Source of the DNA: Bacteroidaceae bacterium
Lineage (GTDB): Bacteria; Bacteroidota; Bacteroidia; Bacteroidales; Bacteroidaceae
Assembly (NCBI GenBank): GCA_016291905.1
Contig: JAEEZS010000005.1
Span: forward strand, 1 to 64,000
DNA: 64,000 bases
Direction of reading: 5' to 3'
The translations under genes and the position numbers were made by a program. How positions within the stretch are numbered: the first letter of the stretch is position 1; every line of letters begins with the position of its first letter. Under the pieces are notes generated by a model. It saw only the letters and a list, made by a program, of their open reading frames with translations, was not told the origin of the DNA and did no database searches. Positions 1 to 8,904 of this stretch are shown piece by piece.

Positions 1-31
1 GGAGGTGTAGGAGAGAGTGTTGTGTGGCCGG

Positions 32-204
32 GTGTTTCAGTTGTTTCAGTTTCAGTTAGGTTTTTTGAGGGTATGTGTTTTCTCAATCTCCCCTTATAAT
101 ACCATATAATTAATTAATAATAAATATGTTATAATATAAAAAAAGGAAGGGAAGAGAGAGTGATACCCTTTAAAAAACAACTGAAACAACTGAAACTGAA
201 ACAC
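32..204. repeat. Inverted-repeat / AT-rich element, copy A
   Basis: Arms at 32-57 and 176-204 are built from repeated GTTTCAG (left) and CTGAAAC (right) units in opposite orientation; the pairing is imperfect. The interior (about 95-155) is almost pure A/T with a degenerate dyad. The layout matches the better preserved copies at 40197-40427 and 60627-60820. Frame 1 of the plus strand is open from base 1 to a TAA at 97-99 and could be the tail of a gene outside the window, which is inference only. Confidence 0.55.
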
Positions 205-484
205 TCGGTCACGATTTGTTTTATCTAAAAAGCAATCAGACAACGATATACGACATCGAGAAACCTACTGCTCCGGCTATGCTGAAACGCAAATGAGGCA
301 CAAAAGGTGCCCAAATCTTGCCTTTTTAGGCCTCAAAAGGCAGCAAAAACCGCCATTTCCGATGCTTTTCCCTGTTCTTGGCGCACGCGTTTGTATCGTC
401 GTTTTTCACTATTCCGCTATCAAATGGAGGGGGGCGTGCGCCAGAATGGCCCATCGCGTGGTGGTTTTTCGATCGCCATGCCCG

Positions 485-547
485 TAACGTTTAACTTTGT
501 TCCGATAACGTTTAACTCTGCGCTCGTAGCGTTTAACTCTGCGCCGA
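485..547. repeat. Tandem array, three 21-bp units
   Basis: Three units start at 485, 506 and 527, each beginning TAACGTTTAACT or TAGCGTTTAACT. The period of exactly 21 bp equals two helical turns, as for iterons, or seven codons. It lies between the AT-rich element and the promoter repeat at 563-655. Rows of 21-bp units with another sequence occupy the comparable place at 40118-40190 and 60984-61030. No convincing gene covers it. Confidence 0.7.
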
Positions 548-562
548 CATCCCATACATTTT

Positions 563-655
563 TAGTTCATAATTCATAGTTGGGCGAAATCGGCGTGAGA
601 AGGTGCTCTCGCTGCCATCGGAAACTGGAAAAAAAAGATGTGTTATCTTTGCAGA
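563..655 (+). repeat. Dispersed promoter-bearing repeat, copy A
   Basis: This segment shares long stretches (ATAGTTGGGCG, AATCGGCG, GCTGCCATCGGAAACT) with 61573-61680. It shares GAGAAGGTGCTCTCGCTG with the minus strand of 39486-39542. All three end in a TATCTTTG box. Here the box (644-651) is followed at 660 by a 24-codon reading frame (ATG 660, TGA 732-734) that I do not recognise. The original downstream gene may have been lost. Confidence 0.65.
644..651 (+). promoter_or_regulatory. Bacteroidetes -7 box TATCTTTG
   Basis: It fits the TAnnTTTG consensus and is conserved in the two other copies of the surrounding repeat. Only a 24-codon frame follows. Confidence 0.45.
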
Positions 656-824
656 CGAAATGAAAAGCGATTACGAAAACGTGTTGCTCCGCAGGCGGGT
701 GCACAGCATACGGGACATCGGATTCAATCGCTGAGCGTTCTTTGAAATGATTTCATATCGCTATGAGCGACAGAGCAAGGCGACACAGGTTGTCGTTCCA
801 TCGAGGGGAACACAAAAATAGCGA

Positions 825-888
825 TTAGTGAATAGTGAGTAGATAAAGCCTTCGCATGCTGGACATTCATCTACTCACTACTCACTAA
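825..888. terminator. Long stem-loop downstream of the gcv genes
   Basis: Bases 825-844 pair with 869-888 over 20 bp with one mismatch, around a 24-nt loop. It lies about 50 bp beyond the stop of gcvPB and could end transcription of the minus-strand run. There is no clean U-tract, so it may simply be a decayed repeat. The arms consist of short repeats like TTAGTGA/TAGTGAG, resembling heptamer runs at other gene ends here. Confidence 0.4.
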
Positions 889-940
889 AGAGCACTTCCG
901 GCCTTCAGCCTTCAAACATCAGCCTTTCAGCCCTCAGCCT

Positions 941-2416
941 TCAGCCCTCGGCCTGGAGGTCGCCCCAGTTGATGACGGGGTGCTTGGCGGCTGTGGTGTC
1001 GTCGGGACGGCTGATGGGGGCGTTGTGGGGCGCGGCGTGGAGGATGTTGGGATCCTCGGCTGCCTCGGCTGCTATGCGATGCATGACGTCGATGAAGGCG
1101 TCGAGCGTCTCCTTGCTCTCCGTCTCCGTAGGCTCGATCATCAGGGCCTGGTGGAAGAGGAGGGGGAAGTAGATCGTCGGGGCATGGAAGCCAAAGTCGA
1201 GCAGGCGCTTGGCAACGTCGAGCGTGGTGGCGCCTTCGACGCCCTCGCGGGCACCGTCGTTGATGAGCCCGTCGAAGACGAACTCGTGCTTGCAGACGGA
1301 GGGGATGGGGAGCTTGTAGGCGTCGCGCAGCTTTTCCTTCACGTAGTTGGCATTGAGCGTGGCGATGGGGCCTACCTCGCGGACGTGCTGGCGCCCGATG
1401 GTGAGCAGCCAGGCGCAGGCGCGCAGGATGACGCCGAAGTTGCCCATGTGGGCGCTGACGCGGCCTGCCGTCGTGCCGGTGGTCTGGAGGGCGTAGCCGT
1501 CAGCCGTTTCAATGGTGTGCGGGTAGGGGAGGCAGTCTTTCAGGAAGGCTGCAACGCCTACGGGGCCGCTACCCGGGCCGCCTCCGCCGTGAGGTGTGGA
1601 GAACGACTTGTGGAGGTTGAGGTGCATGATGTCGAAGCCCATGTCGCCCGGACGGACGGTGCCGATAAGGGGGTTCATGTTGGCGCCGTCGTAGTAGAGC
1701 AGTCCGCCTGCCTCGTGGACGAGGGCGGCAATCTCCTTGATGTCCTTCTCAAAGAGGCCCAGCGTGTTGGGGTTGGTCATCATGATGCCTGCGAGGTCGG
1801 GGCCCAGCAGGGGCTTGAGGTCCTCGACGTCGACGAGGCCGGCGGCATTCGACTTCACCACCACGACGTCGAGCCCGCACACGGCTGCCGAGGCTGGATT
1901 GGTGCCGTGGGCGCTGTCGGGGACGATAATCTTCGTGCGGGCGACGTCGCCCCGGCTGCGATGCCAGGCGCGCATGATCATAAGGCCTGTCAGCTCGCCG
2001 TGGGCGCCGGCGCAGGGGTTGAAGGTGAAGTACTTCATGCCGGTGATGGCTGCCAGCATCTGCTCCATGGAGGCATAGACAGCCTGCACGCCCTGGACGG
2101 ACGCGACGGGCTGCAGCGGATGGATGGCGCCAAAGGCTGCCATGGCGGCAATCTCCTCGTTGATTTTGGGGTTGTACTTCATGGTGCAACTGCCGAGGGG
2201 ATAGAAGCCGGTGTCGACGCCGAAGTTCATCTGCGAGAGGTTGGTGTAGTGGCGCACCACGTCCACCTCGCTCACCTCGGGCAGGGCCGGGGCAGAGGAG
2301 CGACGGAGCCCTTCGGGAAGGGCGGAGGATACCTCGGGGGCGGCAGCCTTAGGCAGCGTGTAGCCGCGACGGCCTTCCTCGGAATAGTCGAAAATCAGAT
2401 GGTCGTAGTATCTCAT
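941..2416 (-). CDS. gcvPB: Glycine dehydrogenase (decarboxylating) subunit 2
   Basis: This is the PLP-binding half of the split P-protein of the glycine cleavage system. P-protein decarboxylates glycine and passes the aminomethyl group to lipoylated GcvH. The 491 residues match GcvPB length. The motif LNLHKSFSTPHGGGGPGSGP contains the expected PLP lysine, and the N-terminal MRYYDHLIFDYSEEG is typical of the subunit. The start overlaps the stop of gcvPA by 4 bp, which implies translational coupling. The order gcvT-gcvH-gcvPA-gcvPB makes a complete T/H/P set; the lipoamide dehydrogenase is not in this window. Confidence 0.96.
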   Translation of the reverse strand: MRYYDHLIFDYSEEGRRGYTLPKAAAPEVSSALPEGLRRSSAPALPEVSEVDVVRHYTNLSQMNFGVDTGFYPLGSCTMKYNPKINEEIAAMAAFGAIHPLQPVASVQGVQAVYASMEQMLAAITGMKYFTFNPCAGAHGELTGLMIMRAWHRSRGDVARTKIIVPDSAHGTNPASAAVCGLDVVVVKSNAAGLVDVEDLKPLLGPDLAGIMMTNPNTLGLFEKDIKEIAALVHEAGGLLYYDGANMNPLIGTVRPGDMGFDIMHLNLHKSFSTPHGGGGPGSGPVGVAAFLKDCLPYPHTIETADGYALQTTGTTAGRVSAHMGNFGVILRACAWLLTIGRQHVREVGPIATLNANYVKEKLRDAYKLPIPSVCKHEFVFDGLINDGAREGVEGATTLDVAKRLLDFGFHAPTIYFPLLFHQALMIEPTETESKETLDAFIDVMHRIAAEAAEDPNILHAAPHNAPISRPDDTTAAKHPVINWGDLQAEG

Positions 2417-3738
2417 AGGGCAACCTCCTTTACATAGTTAATCAGTTGGTTGATTTCGTCGCGTGTGCGCTTCTCGGTAACGGCAAAGCAGATGCGATGG
2501 TCGCCTGTGACGACGCCTGCCAGGATGCCCTTGCCGGCAAGCACCTCGTGGAGGGTGCGGGCATCGCCCTTGTAGTCGAGGGTGAACTCCTTGAGGAAAG
2601 GCTTGTCGCTGACGAGCGTGAAGTGGCCCGTGGCGATGAGTTCCTTGCAGAGGTAGTGGGCTGCTTCGGACGAGCGCTCGTTGACCTCAGCAAGTCCCTT
2701 CGGGCCGAGCAGCGAGAGGTAGATGGTGACCCAGAGGGCCATGAGCGACTCGTTGGAGCAGATGTTGCTGGTGGCCTTGTCGCGACGGATGTGCTGCTCG
2801 CGTGCCTGCAGGGTGAGGACGTAGCAACGCTTGCCGTCCTTGTCGGTGGTGGCGCCAACGATGCGTCCGGGCAGCTTGCGCAGATAGTCCTTCTTGCAGG
2901 CCATGAAGCCGAGCGTGGGACCTCCGTAACAGAGGGGCACGCCCAGGCTCTGTCCGTCACCCACGGCCACGTCGGCACCCCATTCGGCGGGGCTCTTCAG
3001 CACGGCAAGCGTGGAGGGGTCGCAATACTCGATGAACATGGCTCCTGCGGCGTGGACGGCATCGGCAAAGCCCGTGTGGTCCTCGATGATGCCGTAGGCG
3101 TTGGTCGTGGGAGCGATGACGCCTGCCACGCGTCCGCTGGCAAGGGCTGCCGTAAGGGCCTCGAGCGAGGTCTGGCAGTCGGCCTCGGCAACCTCCTCGA
3201 TAACGGTACCGGCATACGAGGCGTAGGTCTTCACCACCTCCTTCACCTGCGGGAGCAGGGTGGAGCTGATGAGGACGGTGTCCTTCTTGCGGGCAGAGGT
3301 GACAGCCATGCGGACAGCCTCGGCAGCAGCCGTCGGGCCGTCGTACATGGAGGCGTTGCTGACTTCCAGCCCCGTGAGGGCGCAAATCATGCTCTGGTAC
3401 TCGAAGATGTAGCGGAGCGTGCCCTGGCTGATTTCGGGCTGATAGGGCGTGTAGGCAGTAAGGAACTCGCTGCGCTGGGTGAGGTAGGGGATGACGGCTG
3501 GCGTGCAATGGTCGTACCAACCCTGTCCGGCAAAGCATACCATCCGGGCGTTGCGTGCGGCAAGGGCTTCGAAGTGGCGTCGGATCTCGTCCTCGCTCAT
3601 GGCGTCGGGGAGGTCGTATTCGCCCTTGTAGATGAAGTCCTGCGGAACATCGGCATAAAGGTCGTCAAGCGACTTCATGCCCACAGCGTCCAACATCTGG
3701 CGGATATCATCCGGAGTGTGGGGAATGTAAGGATGCAT
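2413..3738 (-). CDS. gcvPA: Glycine dehydrogenase (decarboxylating) subunit 1
   Basis: This is the N-terminal half of the two-subunit P-protein. The 441 residues match the family size, and the start MHPYIPHTPDDIRQMLDAVG is characteristic. It forms a heterotetramer with GcvPB, whose gene overlaps its stop. A 62-bp gap separates it from gcvH and holds short runs such as TTAGAAATTAG, a heptamer-like low-complexity pattern seen between other genes of this window. Confidence 0.96.
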   Translation of the reverse strand: MHPYIPHTPDDIRQMLDAVGMKSLDDLYADVPQDFIYKGEYDLPDAMSEDEIRRHFEALAARNARMVCFAGQGWYDHCTPAVIPYLTQRSEFLTAYTPYQPEISQGTLRYIFEYQSMICALTGLEVSNASMYDGPTAAAEAVRMAVTSARKKDTVLISSTLLPQVKEVVKTYASYAGTVIEEVAEADCQTSLEALTAALASGRVAGVIAPTTNAYGIIEDHTGFADAVHAAGAMFIEYCDPSTLAVLKSPAEWGADVAVGDGQSLGVPLCYGGPTLGFMACKKDYLRKLPGRIVGATTDKDGKRCYVLTLQAREQHIRRDKATSNICSNESLMALWVTIYLSLLGPKGLAEVNERSSEAAHYLCKELIATGHFTLVSDKPFLKEFTLDYKGDARTLHEVLAGKGILAGVVTGDHRICFAVTEKRTRDEINQLINYVKEVAL

Positions 3739-3800
3739 TCTAAAAATTAGAAATTAGAAAATTAGGAATTAGTAATGAGGCTTTAGGAAGGGAAGAGGGA

Positions 3801-4184
3801 TTAGTCCTTCTGGCAGAATGCCTCGTAAGCAGCTGCATCCATGAGGCTGTCGAGCTCAGCGGCATCGGCAAGCTTCACCTTGAGCATCCAGTTCTTGTAG
3901 GGGTCTTCGTTGATGAGCTCGGGAGCATCGTCGAGGGCGGTGTTCACCTCCACAACGGTTCCGCTGACAGGGGCAATCAGGTCGCTGGCGGCCTTGGTGC
4001 TCTCCACGGCGCCGAAGTCCTCGCCCTTGGTAATATACTCGCCCTCAGCGGGGAAGTCCACATAGACGACGTCGCCCAGTTCGTGCTGTGCATAGTCGCT
4101 GATACCGATGAAAGCAAACTCGCCTTCTACTTTTACCCACTCGTGTGTTTCGGCATACTTGAAGCCGGTTTCTACTTTTGACAT
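3801..4184 (-). CDS. gcvH: Glycine cleavage system H protein
   Basis: This lipoyl carrier shuttles the aminomethyl intermediate from P-protein to T-protein. The 127 residues match the family, with the lipoylation site in GAVESTKAASD (the K after ST) and the conserved ETHEWVKVEG and GISDYAQHELGDVVYV segments. It lies between gcvT and gcvPA on the same strand, with gaps of 71 and 62 bp. Confidence 0.97.
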   Translation of the reverse strand: MSKVETGFKYAETHEWVKVEGEFAFIGISDYAQHELGDVVYVDFPAEGEYITKGEDFGAVESTKAASDLIAPVSGTVVEVNTALDDAPELINEDPYKNWMLKVKLADAAELDSLMDAAAYEAFCQKD

Positions 4185-4255
4185 AGTTTTCTGAAATTTT
4201 TTTTGGTTAGGAATATGGTATGTTTGAATTCTGAATATGAAGCTTCGGAACGGAA

Positions 4256-5350
4256 CTACTTCTTGTAGTTCTTGTTGAAGAATTTCTTCTTGACGACGGT
4301 ACCCGGGAAGGTTTTCTTGCGGATGCGGATTTCCACGGGCGTGTCGAGGGCAGCAAAGCGGGCGTCGATGAGCGCCATGCAGATGCTCTTGTCCACGGAG
4401 AGGCCGTGATAGCCTGTGGTGACGACGCCGATTTCCTCGCCGTTCACCTCCACGGGATAGCCGTTGCGGGGGATGGCCTTGTCGTGCAGCTCAATGCCCA
4501 CGACCTTCTGCTTCACGCCGTTAGCCTTCTGCTCAGCAAGGGCTTCCTTGCCGATGAACTCGGGCTTGTCGAGCTTGACAAACATGCCCAGGCCTGCCAT
4601 TAGCGGGGAGATTTCGGGGCTCAGTTCGTGGCCGTAGAGCGGCAGGGCAACCTCGAAGCGCAGCGTGTCGCGGCAGCCGAGTCCGCAGGGAGCCACTTCG
4701 CCAGAACCGACAAGGATGTCCCATACCTTATTTATATAGGCGTGCGAGCCGTAGAGCTCAAAACCGTCCTCGCCCGTGTAGCCCGTGCGGCTGGCGATGA
4801 TGGTCTCGCCATCGACATTGATTTCCTTGAAGGTGTAGAAGGCCAGGTCCTTGACAGCCAAGCCGAGCAGACATTCCACTTTCTCTTCGGCGAGAGGGCC
4901 TTGCACAGCCACCTGGCCATAGACGTCGGACTGGTTGTCGATGACGACGTCGTAGCCCTTGCTCTGCTCACGGATCCAGGCGTCGTCCTTGTCGATGTTG
5001 GCAGCGTTGACTACCAGCAGATAGAGGTCGCCCTGCATCTTATATACAAGCAGATCGTCCACGCTTCCTCCGTCGGGATAGCACATGATGCCGTAGAAAA
5101 TCTTGCCGTAGGGGGCGTCGGTGATGTCGTTGGTGAAGATGTGGTTGACGAACTTCTCGGTATCGGGGCCGCTGACGAAGATTTCGCCCATGTGGCTGAC
5201 GTCGAAGATGCCGCAGGCGTTGCGGACAGCCATGTGTTCGTCCTTGATGGTTGAATACTCAATGGGCATGTCGAACCCCCCGAAGGGACTCATCTTGGCA
5301 CCCAAAGCAACGTGTTTGTCATACAAACATGTTTTCTTGAAATTTTCCAT
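4256..5350 (-). CDS. gcvT: Aminomethyltransferase (glycine cleavage T protein)
   Basis: It transfers the methylene group from the H-protein intermediate to tetrahydrofolate and releases ammonia. The 364 residues are of family length. Hallmarks are FGGFDMPIEYSTIKDEH near the N-terminus, GIFDVSHMGEI, SRTGYTGEDGFELY and GLGCRDTLRFE. It is 24 bp downstream of purM and upstream of gcvH, so probably part of one transcript. Confidence 0.97.
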   Translation of the reverse strand: MENFKKTCLYDKHVALGAKMSPFGGFDMPIEYSTIKDEHMAVRNACGIFDVSHMGEIFVSGPDTEKFVNHIFTNDITDAPYGKIFYGIMCYPDGGSVDDLLVYKMQGDLYLLVVNAANIDKDDAWIREQSKGYDVVIDNQSDVYGQVAVQGPLAEEKVECLLGLAVKDLAFYTFKEINVDGETIIASRTGYTGEDGFELYGSHAYINKVWDILVGSGEVAPCGLGCRDTLRFEVALPLYGHELSPEISPLMAGLGMFVKLDKPEFIGKEALAEQKANGVKQKVVGIELHDKAIPRNGYPVEVNGEEIGVVTTGYHGLSVDKSICMALIDARFAALDTPVEIRIRKKTFPGTVVKKKFFNKNYKK

Positions 5351-5374
5351 GATTGATTCAATAAAGATAGGATT

Positions 5375-6559
5375 TTAGTAGATAAATTCGCCACTTTCAG
5401 AACGGATGACCAACTCGCGCGGCTTGCCGGAGGAGGCGGGCAGGGCCTCGACATGGCCGACAACCTGTGCGTCGATGTGGAACGTGCGGGCAATGTCGAT
5501 GACTGTCTGGGCATCGTCGGGAGCGAGGTAGATCTCCATGCGGTGTCCCATGTTGAACACCTTGTACATCTCTGCCCAGTCGGTGCCGCTCTGCGTCTGG
5601 ATGGTGCGGAAGAGCGGGGGAACGGGGAACATGTTGTCCTTGACGATGCGTAGCCCGTCCACGAAGTGCAGCACCTTGGTCTGAGCGCCGCCCGTGCAAT
5701 GAATCATGCCGTGCACCTTGGGACGAACCTCGTCTAGCACCTTGCGGATGACAGGAGCGTAGGTGCGGGTGGGAGAGAGCACGAGCTGCCCGGCGTTGAG
5801 GGATGTGCCTTTGACGGGGTCGGTGAGGCGTAGCTTTCCCGAATAGACAAGGTCGTAGGGGACAGCATGGTCGTAGCTTTCGGGGTATTTCTCGGCCAGG
5901 TATTTGGCAAATACGTCGTGCCGGGCGCTGGTGAGGCCGTTGCTGCCCATGCCACCGTTGTACTGCTTCTCGTACGTGGCCTGCCCTGTGGAGGAGAGGC
6001 CGACGATGACGTCGCCCGCACAGATGTGGGCGTTGTCGATGATGTCGCTGCGGCGCATGCGGCAGGTGACGGTGCTATCCACAATGATGGTGCGCACCAG
6101 GTCGCCCACGTCAGCCGTCTCGCCTCCCGTGCCATAGACGCCAATGCCCATGTCGCGCAGCTCAGCCAGCAGTTCGTCTGTGCCGTTGATGATGGCACTA
6201 ATAACCTCGCCCGGAATGAGCATTTTGTTTCGTCCGATGGTGGACGAGGCGAGGATGCCCGTGGTGGCTCCCACGCAGAGCAGGTCGTCGATATTCATGA
6301 TGAGGGCGTCCTGTGCGATGCCTTTCCAGACGCTGAGGTCGCCCGTCTCCTTCCAGTAGAGGTAAGCGAGGGATGACTTAGTGCCCGCTCCGTCGGCATG
6401 CATGATGTTGCAGTAGTCGGGATCACCGCCCAGCAGGTCGGGGATTATCTTGCAGAAGGCTTTCGGGTATAATCCCTTGTCGATGTTGCGGATGGCCTTG
6501 TGGACGTCCTCCTTGGCGGCTGAGACGCCTCGCAGCATGTAGCGCTGTTGGTCGTTCAT
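5375..6559 (-). CDS. purM: Phosphoribosylformylglycinamidine cyclo-ligase (AIR synthase)
   Basis: It closes the imidazole ring in purine synthesis, FGAM plus ATP to AIR. The 394 residues are longer than the E. coli enzyme (about 345). The sequence is the divergent form I associate with Bacteroidetes: DADGAGTKSSLAYLYW-like substrate loop (here HADGAGTKSS), VGLSSTGQATYEKQYNGGMG and HCTGGAQTKVLHFVD. Placement beside the glycine cleavage genes is sensible because one-carbon units feed purine synthesis. The family is clear; subtype assignment is from sequence recall. Confidence 0.88.
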   Translation of the reverse strand: MNDQQRYMLRGVSAAKEDVHKAIRNIDKGLYPKAFCKIIPDLLGGDPDYCNIMHADGAGTKSSLAYLYWKETGDLSVWKGIAQDALIMNIDDLLCVGATTGILASSTIGRNKMLIPGEVISAIINGTDELLAELRDMGIGVYGTGGETADVGDLVRTIIVDSTVTCRMRRSDIIDNAHICAGDVIVGLSSTGQATYEKQYNGGMGSNGLTSARHDVFAKYLAEKYPESYDHAVPYDLVYSGKLRLTDPVKGTSLNAGQLVLSPTRTYAPVIRKVLDEVRPKVHGMIHCTGGAQTKVLHFVDGLRIVKDNMFPVPPLFRTIQTQSGTDWAEMYKVFNMGHRMEIYLAPDDAQTVIDIARTFHIDAQVVGHVEALPASSGKPRELVIRSESGEFIY

Positions 6560-6595
6560 TAATTGGGGTTTATGGGTTTATAGTTTATCGGTTTA

Positions 6596-7180
6596 TTAGA
6601 ATTGCACCGTGGGGGCTTTCTGCGAGCCTTCTTCAGCCTCGAAGTAGGGCTTCTTGTCAAATCCGAAGACACCGGAGAGGAGGCTCTGCGGGAACTTGCG
6701 GATGTATGTGTTGAACTTCTTGGCAGCTTCGTTGAAGTTCTTACGCTCCACAGCGATGCGGTTCTCTGTGCCTTCCAGCTGGGCTTGCAGCTCAAGGAAG
6801 TTCTGGTTGGCCTTCAGGTCGGGATAGGATTCTGCCACAGCAATAAGGCGTCCCAGGGCTCCGCCAACCTCACTCTGGGCTTTCTGGTATTCCTTAAGCT
6901 GTTCGGCCGTCATGTTCTCTGCATCGATGTTGATGGACGTAGCCTTCGTGCGAGCATTGACGACAGCCTGAAGGGTTTCGCTTTCGTGGGCGGCATAGCC
7001 CTTGACGGTGTTAACGAGGTTAGGGATAAGGTCGGCACGACGCTGATACTGGCTTTCGACGTTTGCCCAAGCCGTAGAGACGCCTTCTTCTTGGCTGACC
7101 ATGTTGTTGTACGCTTTCACGCCCCAGAGGACGACAACGAGAACAATGATTCCGAGAATCAGAAGTGAACTTTTTTTCAT
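6596..7180 (-). CDS. lemA: LemA family protein
   Basis: The 194 residues carry one N-terminal membrane segment (LLILGIIVLVVVLWGV) and a helical LemA domain with YNNMVSQEEGVSTAWANVESQYQRRADLIPNLV split over two signature blocks. LemA proteins have an extracytoplasmic N-terminus and no established biochemical role. The partner TPM-domain gene lies directly upstream, a common pairing that suggests shared envelope function. Confidence 0.92.
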   Translation of the reverse strand: MKKSSLLILGIIVLVVVLWGVKAYNNMVSQEEGVSTAWANVESQYQRRADLIPNLVNTVKGYAAHESETLQAVVNARTKATSINIDAENMTAEQLKEYQKAQSEVGGALGRLIAVAESYPDLKANQNFLELQAQLEGTENRIAVERKNFNEAAKKFNTYIRKFPQSLLSGVFGFDKKPYFEAEEGSQKAPTVQF

Positions 7181-7245
7181 TGGATTTTTTATTGGTTTTA
7201 AGGGTTAATAATTATATTCTTATGGATGAATCATTCTAGTGAGGA

Positions 7246-8145
7246 TTAGAACTTCGTGTGGGCACCACCTCCGCCGAAATGGCCTCCGCCGTAGTGGCCT
7301 CCGCCAAATCCGCCTCCAAATCCTCCGCCGAATCCGCCTCCGCCGATGACACCACCTCCTGTGCCGGAGGAACGGCCGGAGTTGTTTCCGTAGGATGTGT
7401 AGTGATCTTTGACGACCTGATGCATGCAGTTCTGGCAGGTGTAGGTGTAGCGCACCTTTTTGCCTCGAGCGTTCTTGTAGAGGGTTTCCGTGCTGGTGAG
7501 CTTGAGCTTATACTTGCCGCAATGGGGGCATTTTTTCATACTACGGATAGCCAGATAGAGCAGAATAAAAGGTGCAAAGAAAAGGCAGAGGAGGAAAAGG
7601 AGAATCGGAATGTTTTCTTTACTCTTTTCACGTCCAATTAGTTCGGGGTCAAGCAGGTGCTTGCCGAGCTCGCGCATTCCTTCCACCATACCGCGGTCCC
7701 AGTTGTCGTCCTTGAAATAGGGCACCATGTAGTTGACCTGGATGCGCTTGCTGAGGGCGTCTGTGACAACACCTTCCAAACCATAGCCTGTGGAGAAGCT
7801 GATATCGCGCTCGGTGGTGCTGAGCACGACGACAATGCCGTTGTCCTTTCCTTCAACACCCACGCCGACTTCCTCGCCCAACAGGCGGGAAAACTCAAAG
7901 CAATCGTCAGGGTCGATGCCAGAGAGCACGGCAACCAACGCTTGCACGCCTGTGCTGTCCTCCACGGCACGGAAGATGGCGTCGATGGAGTCGCACGCAG
8001 CCTGCGAAAGAATTCCTTCGGGGTTGCAGACGTAGTGGGTGGAGTCCTGTAGATGAATAATGGGAACGGTCTTTGGTGTCCAGACCGTAGCGCTCATGCC
8101 TAGTGTGGCAAGGAAACAGGCAAAGATTAGTATGAGTTTTTTCAT
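7246..8145 (-). CDS. TPM-domain membrane protein (YgcG/Psb32 type)
   Basis: A signal peptide (MKKLILIFACFLATLGMSA) precedes a TPM phosphatase-like domain with LSTTERDISFSTGYGLEGV. A membrane segment (ILLFLLCLFFAPFILLYLAI) follows, then a zinc-ribbon-like CPHCGK...CQNC region and a Gly-rich tail with repeated GGGF. I chose ATG 8145 (299 residues) because it overlaps the aroE stop as ATGA and begins at the signal peptide; an ATG 18 bp upstream is also in frame. Pairing with lemA is typical. Confidence 0.85.
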   Translation of the reverse strand: MKKLILIFACFLATLGMSATVWTPKTVPIIHLQDSTHYVCNPEGILSQAACDSIDAIFRAVEDSTGVQALVAVLSGIDPDDCFEFSRLLGEEVGVGVEGKDNGIVVVLSTTERDISFSTGYGLEGVVTDALSKRIQVNYMVPYFKDDNWDRGMVEGMRELGKHLLDPELIGREKSKENIPILLFLLCLFFAPFILLYLAIRSMKKCPHCGKYKLKLTSTETLYKNARGKKVRYTYTCQNCMHQVVKDHYTSYGNNSGRSSGTGGGVIGGGGFGGGFGGGFGGGHYGGGHFGGGGAHTKF

Positions 8146-8891
8146 TTCTTGTTTTCTGTCCATATTTTCCAGGCTTCGTCGGCCTGGATGTATAACATTT
8201 CAAGTCCGTTTTTTATAGAGGCTCCCTGTTCTTCGGCTTTCCGTAGGAAGAGCGACTTGTCGGGGTTATAGACAAGATCGAAGCAGAGGTGCTTGGTCGT
8301 AAGAAACGGGTAGGGGATGTCGGGGCATCGCTCTGTGTCGGGGAATGTCCCAAGCGGTGTGGCGTTGACAACGACGTTATAGCGTGCCATCACCTCGGGC
8401 GTAAGGTCTTCGTAGCAGAGGACTCCTTCACGTCGGGTACGGGAGACGAACATCGTTTCGATTCCCAGCTGATGCAGCCCTTGATCGACAGCTTTGGAGG
8501 CGCCTCCCGTGCCGAGGATGAGGGCGCTGGTGTGGTGCGGCTTCAGCAACGGTCTGATGGAACGGGTGAAGCCCAGGATGTCAGTATTGTAGCCCGTGAG
8601 GAAGGGGTGCCCGGCATGCCAGCTAACTTTAACGACGTTGACGGCGCCAATGGCAGCGGCATCAGGTTCAATGGCATCGAGATGGCGCATGACCGCCTGC
8701 TTGTAGGGAATTGTGACGTTAAGCCCCACAAAGTCGGGATGTGTGGCGATGAGGGCTGGGAATTCCTCGATGCTTTCCAGGACGTATGGCTCATAGACAG
8801 CGTCGCGCCCCGTCCGCTGGAAGAACTCCGTGAAGTAGTTCCGCGAGAAGGAGTGCCCGAGGGGGTTGCCTATGATGCCGTAGCGTTCCAT
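8142..8891 (-). CDS. aroE: Shikimate dehydrogenase
   Basis: It performs the NADPH-dependent reduction of 3-dehydroshikimate in aromatic amino-acid synthesis. The 249 residues match the short Bacteroidetes form. Motifs are YGIIGNPLGHSFSRNYF (substrate pocket), VGLNVTIPYKQAV with the catalytic Lys, and GTGGASKAVDQGL in place of the more usual dinucleotide-binding GxGGxxxA. The stop overlaps the next gene by 4 bp, and purC ends 13 bp upstream. Confidence 0.93.
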   Translation of the reverse strand: MERYGIIGNPLGHSFSRNYFTEFFQRTGRDAVYEPYVLESIEEFPALIATHPDFVGLNVTIPYKQAVMRHLDAIEPDAAAIGAVNVVKVSWHAGHPFLTGYNTDILGFTRSIRPLLKPHHTSALILGTGGASKAVDQGLHQLGIETMFVSRTRREGVLCYEDLTPEVMARYNVVVNATPLGTFPDTERCPDIPYPFLTTKHLCFDLVYNPDKSLFLRKAEEQGASIKNGLEMLYIQADEAWKIWTENKK

Positions 8892-8904
8892 TCCTGTTCC
8901 TGTT

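Noticed and set aside
293..579. Two overlapping frames of 64 and 90 residues near the left edge
   Set aside because: Low-complexity basic sequences with no recognisable domain; one runs through the 21-bp tandem array, so they look fortuitous.
660..734. 24-codon frame after the promoter repeat at 563-655
   Set aside because: Too short and unrecognised to call a gene; probably replaced sequence downstream of an orphan promoter.
980..2437. A 485-codon plus-strand frame opposite gcvPB
   Set aside because: It is the antisense shadow of a strongly conserved gene in GC-rich DNA. The same holds for 2446-3750, 4628-5254, 11019-11999 and similar long frames.
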